Assembly (NCBI RefSeq): GCF_014649735.1
Contig: NZ_BMTP01000023.1
Span: 1-59,787 of the forward strand
Length of the DNA: 59,787 nucleotides
Source: Streptomyces lavendofoliae
GTDB taxonomy: Bacteria > Actinomycetota > Actinomycetes > Streptomycetales > Streptomycetaceae
Reading direction: 5' to 3'
Every line of letters starts with the position of its first letter. Positions within the stretch are counted from its first letter, which is position 1. The notes beneath the pieces are model-generated. The model made no database searches and had not been told where the DNA came from. It saw only the letters and a program-made list of their open reading frames with translations. Made by a program: the position numbers and the translations under genes. Shown here one piece after another: positions 30,669-37,627 of this stretch.

Positions 30669-30694
30669 GCGACGGAACGGGACCGTTTCGTCGC
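30669..30694. promoter_or_regulatory. Operator 1 of the TetR/exporter divergent region
   Basis: A 26-bp near-perfect palindrome: half-sites GCGACGGAACGG (30669-30680) and CCGTTTCGTCGC (30683-30694), 11 of 12 pairs matching. It shares a core with operator 2. Location 31 bp before the tagG-like start is right for repression of the exporter. Confidence 0.7.
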
Positions 30695-30716
30695 TACGTG
30701 GAGCCTAGGCCGACCC

Positions 30717-30744
30717 GACGACGGAACGCAACCGTCCCGTCGTC
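30717..30744. promoter_or_regulatory. Operator 2 of the TetR/exporter divergent region
   Basis: A 28-bp palindrome starting GACGACGGAACG and ending CCCGTCGTC, 11 of 14 pairs matching. It matches operator 1 in the same orientation at 20 of 24 positions (CGACGGAACG, N2, ACCGT, N2, CGTCG). It lies 29 bp upstream of the tetR start, suitable for autoregulation. Confidence 0.7.
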
Positions 30745-30772
30745 ACGTGGGGGTGGCGCTATGATCCCGGGC

Positions 30773-31372
30773 ATGAGCACACCGCCGCCCCGCCGGCAGC
30801 CCGCCGGAGCCGCCGTACTCCGGGAGGACGTCACCGAGGCCATCCGTGCCGCCGTCTTCGAGGAACTGGCGGCGGTCGGCTTCGCCCGCATGTCCATCGA
30901 GGGGATCGCCCGGAGGGCGGGCGTCGGCAAGACCGCCGTCTACCGGCGCTGGAAGTCCAAGCTGTCGCTCGTCCTCGACCTGCTGACCGCCTTCGCCGCC
31001 CAGGGCCTCCCCGCCCCCGCCACCGGCTCGCTGTACGGGGACGTCCGCGCCCTGCTGGAGGTCGCCGCGCACGCGCTGCGCCACCCGGTCGCCTCCCAGG
31101 TCATCCCGGACCTCCTGGTCGAGGCGGCCCGCCACCCCGAGATCGCCGACACCATCAAGGCGGCCCTGCTGGACGGCCAGCAGGGCGTCGCCGCGCTCGT
31201 CGTCCGCGACGCCGTCGCCCGCGGGGAACTGCCCCCGGGCGCCGACCCGGACCGCGCCCTGGACCTGATCGTCGGGCCGCTCTACTGGCGCCTGGTGGTG
31301 GTCCGCACGCCGCTGCCCGAGGGGTACCTCGACGACCTGGCGGCCTCGGCGGTCGCGGCGCTGCGCGCCTGA
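30773..31372 (+). CDS. TetR family transcriptional regulator
   Basis: A 199-aa regulator. The N-terminal helix-turn-helix is FARMSIEGIARRAGVGKTAVYRRW (about residues 40-63), followed by a helical ligand domain ending in a TetR_C-type segment (LDLIVGPLYWRLVVVRTPLPEGYL). It is transcribed away from the TagGH exporter operon, and the shared gap contains two matching palindromes, so it probably represses both itself and the exporter. The start is ATG 30773; an ATG at 30761 would add four residues. The inducer is unknown. Confidence 0.93.
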   Translation: MSTPPPRRQPAGAAVLREDVTEAIRAAVFEELAAVGFARMSIEGIARRAGVGKTAVYRRWKSKLSLVLDLLTAFAAQGLPAPATGSLYGDVRALLEVAAHALRHPVASQVIPDLLVEAARHPEIADTIKAALLDGQQGVAALVVRDAVARGELPPGADPDRALDLIVGPLYWRLVVVRTPLPEGYLDDLAASAVAALRA

Positions 31373-31497
31373 CGCCGCCGCTCCCCGGGGGCCCGGCCCC
31401 ACCCCGCTCCACGGCCGTCACCCGGTCGGCGGCACCGCGGTGACGCCCGGCGCCCACCGGGGTTGAGCCTGCCGACACGAAAGGACGGTGGGCGAGC

Positions 31498-32142
31498 GTG
31501 CGCGAGATGAGCATCGAAGGCGCCTGGGTGAGGGAGCCGCGGATCTTCCGGGACGACCGCGGCAGCTTCCACGAGTGGTTCAGGGCGCCCGAACTCCACG
31601 AGGCGGCCGGGTACGGGCTCGGGCTCGCCCAGGCGAACTGCTCGGTCTCCACCCGGGGCACCCTGCGGGGTGTGCACTTCGCCGACGTACCGCCGGGCCA
31701 GGCCAAATACGTGACGTGCGTGCGCGGCGCCGTGCTGGACGTGGTCGTCGACCTCCGCACCGGCTCGCCGACCTACCGGGCCTGGGAGGCGGTGCGGCTG
31801 GACGACCGCGAGCACCGGGCGGTCCTCCTCGCCGAAGGGCTCGGGCACGCGTTCATGGCGCTCACCGACGACGCCACCGTCGTGTACCTCTGCTCCCAGG
31901 GCTACGCCCCCGCCCGCGAGCACGGCGTCCATCCGCTCGACCCCGGCCTCGGCATCGGCTGGCCGGCCGGGCTCACCCCCGTGCTGTCGGCGAAGGACGC
32001 CGCCGCGCCCTCGCTCGCCGAGGCCGAGCGGACGGGTCTGCTGCCGGCGTACGACGCCTGCTCGCGCTGGTACGCGGGGCTGCGCGCCGACGCGGCGGGC
32101 GCCGCCGACGCACCGCCGCGCGTCCCCGCGACACGCCACTGA
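31498..32142 (+). CDS. rfbC: dTDP-4-dehydrorhamnose 3,5-epimerase
   Basis: A 214-aa cupin enzyme of dTDP-L-rhamnose synthesis. The signature region is FRDDRGSFHEWF, then STRGTLRGVHF with the catalytic His60, and AKYVTCVRGAVLDVVVDLR (core beta-strands). A Tyr/Asp-type active-site segment follows (FMALTDDATVVYLCSQGYAP). It is separated from rfbA-rfbB-rfbD, which lie 2.3 kb away on the other strand, so the pathway genes are split. The GTG at 31498 has AAGGA about 12 nt upstream; an ATG nine bases later is also possible. Members that are only 3- or 5-epimerases exist, so the exact product sugar is inferred. Confidence 0.92.
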   Translation: MREMSIEGAWVREPRIFRDDRGSFHEWFRAPELHEAAGYGLGLAQANCSVSTRGTLRGVHFADVPPGQAKYVTCVRGAVLDVVVDLRTGSPTYRAWEAVRLDDREHRAVLLAEGLGHAFMALTDDATVVYLCSQGYAPAREHGVHPLDPGLGIGWPAGLTPVLSAKDAAAPSLAEAERTGLLPAYDACSRWYAGLRADAAGAADAPPRVPATRH

Positions 32143-32200
32143 CCGGGCCGCCCCGCCGGCGGACCCGGAACCCGCATCCGCAGGGCGGGTCCGGAACGCG

Positions 32201-32246
32201 CGGATGCCCGGGTGCCACCTCGACCGAGGTGGCACCCGGGCATCCG
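32201..32246. terminator. 20-bp perfect-stem terminator after rfbC
   Basis: The stem is 32201-32220 against 32227-32246, fully complementary over 20 bp, with a CGACCG loop. It lies between converging rfbC and the small hydrophobic-protein gene. It has no U-tract but is among the strongest hairpins in the window. Confidence 0.88.
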
Positions 32247-32281
32247 GGTGACGGGGCGTCAGCGCCCGTACGGACTGCGAA

Positions 32282-32452
32282 CTACCAGCGGTACCAGCGA
32301 CCGCGTGCGCCGCCGTGACCGGCCGGGCGGACCAGGAAGCCGACCAGCCAGACGACCAGCACGATGGCCGCCACCCACCAGAGGACCTTCACGGCGAAAC
32401 CCGCACCGAAAAGGAGCAGGGCGAGAAGAAGAACGAGAAGAAGCGGGACCAT
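32282..32452 (-). CDS. Small Leu-rich hydrophobic membrane protein
   Basis: A 56-aa protein starting MVPLLLVLLLALLLFGAGF, with two adjacent TM segments and the C-terminal tail RPAGHGGARGRWYRW. Proteins of this form are conserved among Streptomyces as 'hydrophobic protein' with no known function. RBS-like GGAGGTTGATAATC precedes ATG 32452. It is divergent from csbD across 146 bp, so both may share a stress-responsive control region. Easy to miss because of its size. Confidence 0.82.
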   Translation of the reverse strand: MVPLLLVLLLALLLFGAGFAVKVLWWVAAIVLVVWLVGFLVRPAGHGGARGRWYRW

Positions 32453-32598
32453 GATTATCAACCTCCGAGGCAGCTTGTGCCCGGCATAAAGAAGATCACA
32501 CAGCAGGAATCCGATTTTTCCCCGGGGGTTTGTTCCGGCGGATTTCCGGCAACACGACACAGCAATCCCGTAGTCGATTGTGTGGGAGTGTGATTCCG

Positions 32599-32772
32599 AT
32601 GGCAGCGGACGAGAAGGCACAGGCCCGGACCGAAAAGGCCAAGGGGAAGGTCAAGGAGACGCTCGGGCGCGCCACGGGCAACGAGCGCATGGAAGCCGAA
32701 GGGCGCGCCGAACAGTCCAAGGGTGATCTGCGGCAGGCGAAGGAAAACACCAAGGACGCGTTCCGGCACTGA
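32599..32772 (+). CDS. CsbD family stress protein
   Basis: A 57-aa hydrophilic, helical, Lys/Glu-rich protein: AADEKAQARTEKAKGKVKE, then TLGRATGNERMEAEG and the closing LRQAKENTKDAF, the repeat layout of CsbD. In Bacillus csbD belongs to the general stress (sigma-B) regulon; molecular role unknown. Start ATG 32599. A strong hairpin follows 15 bp after the stop. Confidence 0.92.
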   Translation: MAADEKAQARTEKAKGKVKETLGRATGNERMEAEGRAEQSKGDLRQAKENTKDAFRH

Positions 32773-32787
32773 ATCACCGGTCCGTCA

Positions 32788-32826
32788 CGGGTACGGCCCG
32801 CCCCCTTCCGGGGCGGGCCGTACCCG
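32788..32826. terminator. 17-bp perfect-stem terminator after csbD
   Basis: CGGGTACGGCCCGCCCC (32788-32804) pairs with its complement (32810-32826) around a 5-nt loop, followed by CGTTCTCAT. It separates csbD from the converging RsbW-like gene. Confidence 0.88.
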
Positions 32827-32831
32827 CGTTC

Positions 32832-33242
32832 TCATGAGGCGACCGCCGGGATGAAACAGGCGGTGATGGTCTTTCCGTGCTGCTGGGCGTGGGTGTGCCA
32901 GTGGTCCGACAGCGCGTCGACGAGCGCGAGGCCCCGGCCCCCCGGCGAGGTGGTGTCGGGGCTGCGCGGGGCCGGCACCCCGCCGCCGTCGTCGTGCACG
33001 CTGACGTGCAGGCACCGGCTGTCCCAGGTCAGTACCAGCTGCGCGGAACTGCGCGCGTGGACATGGGCGTTGGTGATCAGCTCCGACACCGTGAGCAGGA
33101 CGTCGTCCACCGTCTCGGGGTCCTCCTGGGTCCACCCCAGCGACTCCAGGTGCTCGCGGGCCCAGCTCCGCCCGGCCCGTACACCGCCCGACACGGGAAA
33201 GCACCGGGCCCAGCCCACGGCCCTCATCGACGAGTCGGTCAT
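32832..33242 (-). CDS. RsbW-like ATP-binding protein (HATPase_c, anti-sigma type)
   Basis: A 136-aa single-domain GHKL ATPase. The N box is LLTVSELITNAHVHARS, G1 is DDGGGVPAP and G2 is GGRGLALVDALSDHW. Small stand-alone proteins of this kind are abundant in Streptomyces and act as anti-sigma factors or partners of STAS anti-anti-sigma proteins. No sigma or STAS gene is adjacent, so it is an orphan. AAGGAGA lies before ATG 33242. A GGGTAC hexamer at 33279-33284 (minus strand), 37 nt upstream, resembles the -10 of sigma-B-type promoters. Confidence 0.9.
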   Translation of the reverse strand: MTDSSMRAVGWARCFPVSGGVRAGRSWAREHLESLGWTQEDPETVDDVLLTVSELITNAHVHARSSAQLVLTWDSRCLHVSVHDDGGGVPAPRSPDTTSPGGRGLALVDALSDHWHTHAQQHGKTITACFIPAVAS

Positions 33243-33562
33243 CGTGTCTCCTTTTCGTCCGGAACCGTCCACCCCCGTGTACCCCCGATCGGGAAGGCAA
33301 CAGCCCCGGCCGCGGGTTGTCATGGCCGGTCGTTTCCCGGGCACACGGGTCGAAGTCAAAAAGCGCCGGACACCAGGGAGTCGGGGTGAGACGTCTCCAC
33401 GCACGGCTCGGGCTCGTCGGGTGGGCGTCGCCCGAACGGCGGAGGCACCGGTGGCCGCCGGCCACGCCGTGTCCTCGCGGCAAGAGCAAGAGCAAGGGCA
33501 TGGGCAGGAGCGCGGGCGCGTGGGGCGTCGGCGGAGCGTCAGGGACCGGGGAGGATCGTGTG
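33243..33562. other. Divergent gap between the RsbW-like gene and a lipoprotein gene
   Basis: 320 bp without a recognisable gene. It contains the GGGTAC motif mentioned for the RsbW-like gene. On the plus side, GGGGAGG sits 9 bp before the lipoprotein start. A small Arg/Lys-rich AAGAGCAAGAGCAAGGG run (33481-33497) has no obvious reading. Confidence 0.5.
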
Positions 33563-34306
33563 ATGCGCGGAAACCGGAAGAAGTCGAACGCCGTGCTGGC
33601 CGCCCTCGTGTGCGCGGGCGTCACCGGACTCGCCGGCTGCGGCGAGAGCGCGCCCGAGCAGCCCTTCGGGGGGCGAAGCGCCGACGAGATAGCGGCCCGG
33701 GCGATCGAGGCGACCAAGGACGCCGAGTCGGTCCGGCTGGCGGGCACGGCCCACCAGCGGGGAAGCAGCGTCGCGGTCGACTTCCGGGTCGACGAGCAGG
33801 ACAACTGCGTCGGCACGATGTCCGGGCAGGGCGCCGCCGCCGAGGTCCGGCAGACCGGGCGGACGGTGTACCTCAAGGGCAACGAGATGTTCTGGAGGAG
33901 CGCCCTCCAGGGGCGGCCGGGCACCGACAAGACGATCGCGCAGCTCCAGGGCAAGTGGGTGAAGAGCGCACCGGGCCAGGCCGCCGGTACGCAGGGGATG
34001 TGCGACAAGCAGGCCGCGCTCGCCGCGATGGACGGCGACAAGTCCGAGCGCAAGGGGATGCGGAAGGGCGCCACCACCACCGTCGAGGGCAAGGAGGCGC
34101 TCGCCCTCCACAAGCGGCAGCCGGGCGGCGAGAAGCTCACCCTGTACGTGGCGACCCAGGGCGAGCCCTACGTCCTCAAGGCGACGACCCAGGGCGGGAA
34201 GACGCCCGGCGAGCTGCTCTTCACCGACTACAACGAGAAGGTCGACGTCGCCGAGCCGCCCGCCGGACAGGTGGTCGACCCCGCGACCGTCGCCATGAAC
34301 CGCTGA
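33563..34306 (+). CDS. Secreted lipoprotein, LppX/LprG-like fold possible
   Basis: A 247-aa lipoprotein with signal peptide NAVLAALVCAGVTGLAGC; the lipidated Cys is in LAGCGES. The mature part (ADEIAARAIEATKDAESVRL ... GSSVAVDFRVDEQDNCVGTM ... TVYLKGNEMFWRSAL) resembles actinobacterial LppX/LprG/DUF1396-type lipoproteins, which bind or carry lipids in the envelope, but the match is only by general pattern. The start is ATG 33563 with GGGGAGG upstream; a GTG immediately before it is also in frame. Location beside wall-polymer genes suggests an envelope role. Confidence 0.85.
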   Translation: MRGNRKKSNAVLAALVCAGVTGLAGCGESAPEQPFGGRSADEIAARAIEATKDAESVRLAGTAHQRGSSVAVDFRVDEQDNCVGTMSGQGAAAEVRQTGRTVYLKGNEMFWRSALQGRPGTDKTIAQLQGKWVKSAPGQAAGTQGMCDKQAALAAMDGDKSERKGMRKGATTTVEGKEALALHKRQPGGEKLTLYVATQGEPYVLKATTQGGKTPGELLFTDYNEKVDVAEPPAGQVVDPATVAMNR

Positions 34307-34485
34307 GTCCCGTGGCGCGGCCGGTGAAGGCGCTGGACGCGGACCCCGGCCGGCCGTCCGGTGCTTCGCCGGGGCCGGGCCGGTCCTGAGTCCGCTGCTG
34401 ACCGCCCTGTGGCTGTTCCGCTCCGCGCGGCGGTCCTGAGACACCGGCGGGCCGGCGATGCGGGAGGCCGCCCCGACGCCTCACC
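34307..34485. other. Gap between converging lipoprotein and rfbD genes
   Basis: GC-rich 179 bp with imperfect dyads (for example GACCCCGGCCGGCC near 34340 against GCCGGGGCCGGGCC near 34368). Nothing coding is seen; it likely has terminator function. Confidence 0.4.
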
Positions 34486-35337
34486 TCAGCCCGGTGTGGC
34501 CGCCCGGAGGGCCGGGAACGCCCGTCGCAGCGCTTCCCGCCAGTCGCGCAGCGCCGGCAGGTCCGCCTCGCGCCAACGCGCGTGCCCGAGCACGCTGTAC
34601 GAGGGGCGGGGCGCCGGGCGCGGGAACGCCGCGCTCGCGACCGGGCGGACGCGCGCCGGGTCGGCGCCCAGGAGGCGGAAGGTCTCTCGGGCCAGGTCGT
34701 ACCAGGTGCCCTCCCCGCCGTTGGTGGCGTGGTACACGCCGGGGGGCGCGCCCACGAGCCGGACCAGCCGGGCGGCCACGTCGGCGCTCCAGGTCGGCTG
34801 GCCGCGCTGGTCGTCGACCACGTCGACCGTCTCGCGGGCCGCCGCCAGCCGGATCATCGTCCGGACGAAGTTGCCGCCGCCCGCCCCGTACAGCCACGCC
34901 GTCCGCACCACGTACCCGCGCTCGGGCAGGACCTCCAGGACCGCCCGCTCGCCCGCCAGTTTGGTGCGACCGTACGCCGTGCGGGGGCCGGGCACCGCGT
35001 CCTCGGCGTAGGGCACGCGCGCGTGGCCGTCGAAGACGTAGTCGGTGGAGACGTGCACCAGGGCGCTGCCGGTGAGCGCGCACGCCTCGGCGAGGTGCCG
35101 CACCCCCGTCCCGTTGACCGCCAGGGCGTCCGGCTCGCGCGACTCGGCGTCGTCCACCGCCGTCCACGCGGCGCAGTTGACGACGACGGAGGGGCGCAGC
35201 CCCCGCAGCGCGGCCAGGACCGCGTCCCGGTCGGTGACGTCCAGATCGCGCCGGGTCAGGCCCCTCGCGCCGTCCCCGAGGCACGTCAGCACGTCCCGCC
35301 CCAGCATCCCGCCGGCGCCCGTGACAACCCAGGTCAC
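34486..35337 (-). CDS. rfbD: dTDP-4-dehydrorhamnose reductase
   Basis: A 283-aa short-chain dehydrogenase that makes dTDP-L-rhamnose in the last pathway step. The Rossmann motif is TGAGGMLGRDV, followed by VVNCAAWTAVDDAE. STDYVFDG and the catalytic YGRTKLAGE (Tyr-x3-Lys) are present. The GTG start overlaps the rfbB stop by 4 bp (GTGA), showing coupling; sequence upstream belongs to rfbB. It is the last gene of rfbA-rfbB-rfbD. Confidence 0.96.
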   Translation of the reverse strand: MTWVVTGAGGMLGRDVLTCLGDGARGLTRRDLDVTDRDAVLAALRGLRPSVVVNCAAWTAVDDAESREPDALAVNGTGVRHLAEACALTGSALVHVSTDYVFDGHARVPYAEDAVPGPRTAYGRTKLAGERAVLEVLPERGYVVRTAWLYGAGGGNFVRTMIRLAAARETVDVVDDQRGQPTWSADVAARLVRLVGAPPGVYHATNGGEGTWYDLARETFRLLGADPARVRPVASAAFPRPAPRPSYSVLGHARWREADLPALRDWREALRRAFPALRAATPG

Positions 35338-36323
35338 AGCGCCGCCCGGTCCAGCAGGGGCTGCCACCAGGAGGGGTTGTCCCGGTACCAGGCGACCGTC
35401 TCGGCCAGACCGGTCGCGAAGTCCTTGCCGGGCCGGTACCCCAGCTCGTCACGGATCTTCGTCCAGTCCACCGAGTAGCGCCGGTCGTGTCCCTTGCGGT
35501 CCTCGACGTGGTCCACCCGCGACCGGTCCGCGCCGCACGCCTCCAGCAGCAGGTCCGTCAGCTCCCGGTTGGACAGCTCCGTACCGCCGCCGACGTGGTA
35601 GACCTCCCCCGCCCGGCCCCGGGTGCGGACGAGTTCCAGCGCCCGTACGTGGTCGTCGACGTGCAGCCAGTCCCGTACGTGCGAGCCGTCCCCGTACAGC
35701 GGCACCCGGCCGCCCCGGAGGAGCCGGGTGATGAACAGGGGGACGACCTTCTCGGGGAACTGGTATGGCCCGTAGTTGTTGGAGCAGCGGGTCACGCGCA
35801 CGTCCAGGCCGTGGGTGCGGTGGTGGGACAGGGCGATCAGGTCGGCCGACGCCTTGCTGGCGGCGTAGGGGGAGTTGGGCCCCAGTGGCTGGGCCTCGGT
35901 CCACGAGCCGGTGTCGACCGAGCCGTACACCTCGTCGGTGGAGACCTGCACGACCGTGGAGATACGGTTCCGCACGGCCGCGTCCAGCAGCGTCTGGGTG
36001 CCGAGCACATTGGTGCGCACGAACGCCTCGGCGCCGGCGATCGAGCGGTCGACGTGCGACTCGGCGGCGAAGTGGACGATCTGGTCGTGCTCGGAGACCA
36101 GCTTGTCGACCAGGACCGGGTCGCAGACGTCGCCGTGGACGAAGCCGAAGCCGGGGTGGTCGCGCACCGGGTCGAGGTTGGCGGGATTGCCCGCGTAGGT
36201 GAGCTTGTCGAGGACGGTGACCTGCGTGCCACCGGGGCCGGAGGGCCCGAGCAGCGTACGGACGTAGTGCGAGCCGATGAAGCCGGCGCCGCCGGTCACC
36301 AGGACACGGGTGGCGGTGTTCAT
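35334..36323 (-). CDS. rfbB: dTDP-glucose 4,6-dehydratase
   Basis: A 329-aa extended SDR enzyme converting dTDP-glucose to dTDP-4-keto-6-deoxyglucose. Visible are TGGAGFIGSHYVR (NAD binding), ESHVDRSI, STDEVYGSVDTG with the active-site Thr-Asp-Glu, and YAASKASADL (Tyr-x3-Lys). It overlaps rfbA and rfbD by 4 bp each. The product can feed rhamnose or other 6-deoxysugars, relevant to the glycosyltransferases nearby. Confidence 0.97.
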   Translation of the reverse strand: MNTATRVLVTGGAGFIGSHYVRTLLGPSGPGGTQVTVLDKLTYAGNPANLDPVRDHPGFGFVHGDVCDPVLVDKLVSEHDQIVHFAAESHVDRSIAGAEAFVRTNVLGTQTLLDAAVRNRISTVVQVSTDEVYGSVDTGSWTEAQPLGPNSPYAASKASADLIALSHHRTHGLDVRVTRCSNNYGPYQFPEKVVPLFITRLLRGGRVPLYGDGSHVRDWLHVDDHVRALELVRTRGRAGEVYHVGGGTELSNRELTDLLLEACGADRSRVDHVEDRKGHDRRYSVDWTKIRDELGYRPGKDFATGLAETVAWYRDNPSWWQPLLDRAAL

Positions 36324-37390
36324 GCCGAGATCTGCACCTTGCTGTGATCGCCGAGCACCAGACGGTGGGCGGCCGGGATGGGCGGGGCGGGGGTGATTTC
36401 GACGTTACGTCCGATGAGGGAGGCCTCGACGCGCCCCACGCCGTGCAGGGAGGAGCCGCTGAGCACGATGGAGTACTCGATCTCGCTGTCCGTGACGCGG
36501 CAGTTCTCCGCGATGGACGTGGAGGGGCCGATGTACGAGTTCTCCACGACCGTGCCCGCGCCGATGATGACCGGGCCGACGATCCGCGAGCCCCGCACGG
36601 TCGCGCCGCCGCCGATGCGCACCCGGCCGATGATCTCGGTGGCGGTGTCGACGGTCCCCTCGTTGCACGGGCTGAGGAGTTCCAGGACGGACCGGTTCAC
36701 CTCCAGCATGTCCGCCACGTTGCCGGTGTCCTTCCAGTAGCCGGAGACGACGGTCGAGGTGACGGTGCGGTGCTCGTCGATGAGCCACTGGAGGGCGTCG
36801 GTGATCTCCAGCTCGCCGCGCGCCGACGGTTCGATGGAGCGCACCGCCTGGTGCACGGCGGGGGTGAAGAGGTACACCCCGACCAGCGCCAGGTCGCTGC
36901 GGGGGTTCGCCGGCTTCTCCTCCAGACGGGCCACCCGGCCGTCGACGTCGAGCTCCGCGACACCGAAGGCGCGCGGGTCGGGCACTTTCGTCAGCAGGAT
37001 GCGCGCGGCGGGGCGGGTGGCGCGGAACTCCTCGACCAGGTCGGTGATCCCGCCGACGATGAAGTTGTCCCCGAGGTACATCACGAAGTCGTCGTCGCCC
37101 AGGAACTCGCGCGCGATCAGCACGGCGTGGGCGAGGCCCAGCGGGGCGTGCTGGGGGATGTACGTGACGACGAGGCCGAAGCGCGAGCCGTCGCCGACGG
37201 CCGCCCGGATCTCCTCGGCGGTGTCGGGGGCGACGATGATGCCTACCTCGCGGATGCCGGCGGCGGCGATGGATTCGAGCCCGTAGAAGAGCACCGGCTT
37301 GTTGGCCACCGGAACGAGCTGCTTGGCGGACGTGTGCGTGATGGGGCGCAGCCTGGTGCCGGCGCCTCCGGAGAGTACGAGTGCTTTCAC
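36320..37390 (-). CDS. rfbA: Glucose-1-phosphate thymidylyltransferase, long form
   Basis: A 356-aa nucleotidyltransferase. The N-terminal catalytic domain has LSGGAGTRLRPITHTSAKQL, YLGDNFIVGG and an EEKPANPRS-type sugar site. The C-terminal part (about 245-345) forms left-handed beta-helix hexapeptide repeats (IIGAGTVVENSYIGPSTSIA). This long class is typical of secondary-metabolite (StrD-type) and actinobacterial wall pathways, whereas classic RmlA is about 290 aa. It starts at GTG 37390; upstream frame has no plausible start. First gene of the operon, divergent from a GT-C gene. Confidence 0.95.
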   Translation of the reverse strand: MKALVLSGGAGTRLRPITHTSAKQLVPVANKPVLFYGLESIAAAGIREVGIIVAPDTAEEIRAAVGDGSRFGLVVTYIPQHAPLGLAHAVLIAREFLGDDDFVMYLGDNFIVGGITDLVEEFRATRPAARILLTKVPDPRAFGVAELDVDGRVARLEEKPANPRSDLALVGVYLFTPAVHQAVRSIEPSARGELEITDALQWLIDEHRTVTSTVVSGYWKDTGNVADMLEVNRSVLELLSPCNEGTVDTATEIIGRVRIGGGATVRGSRIVGPVIIGAGTVVENSYIGPSTSIAENCRVTDSEIEYSIVLSGSSLHGVGRVEASLIGRNVEITPAPPIPAAHRLVLGDHSKVQISA

Positions 37391-37627
37391 TTCACTGGCC
37401 TGCCTGTCTGCCTCGGCTGACGGGGACAAGGTGCAGGATGTGAACGAGAGTTGAGCGCCACGAATTACGTCGATTCCTGGGCCATACGTGTGATTCGGCG
37501 ATTCCGTCCCGGTGCGCGAACACCCACTCAACGCCCATTCCGCACCCATCCGGTGAACTGCTCCGCACCTTAAGTGTGTTAATAGGTGCTTCGCTACGTG
37601 TGGTGGGTATTGCTACGTTCGACAACC
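37391..37627. other. Divergent promoter region, rfbA operon and GT gene
   Basis: 237 bp, clearly lower in GC than its surroundings (for example 37440-37500 and 37570-37620). No gene is seen. GGGTAT at 37605-37610 resembles a stress-sigma -10 but has no properly spaced -35. Promoters for both directions must lie here. Confidence 0.55.

Noticed and set aside
32453..32598. A sigma-B promoter for csbD
   Set aside because: No GGGTAY hexamer was found on either strand of the gap, so regulation by that sigma class could not be supported.
37605..37610. GGGTAT as a stress-sigma -10 before the GT-C gene
   Set aside because: No GNNT element lies 14-16 bp upstream; the nearest (GCTT) is 13 bp away, and the resulting leader would be only about 10 nt.
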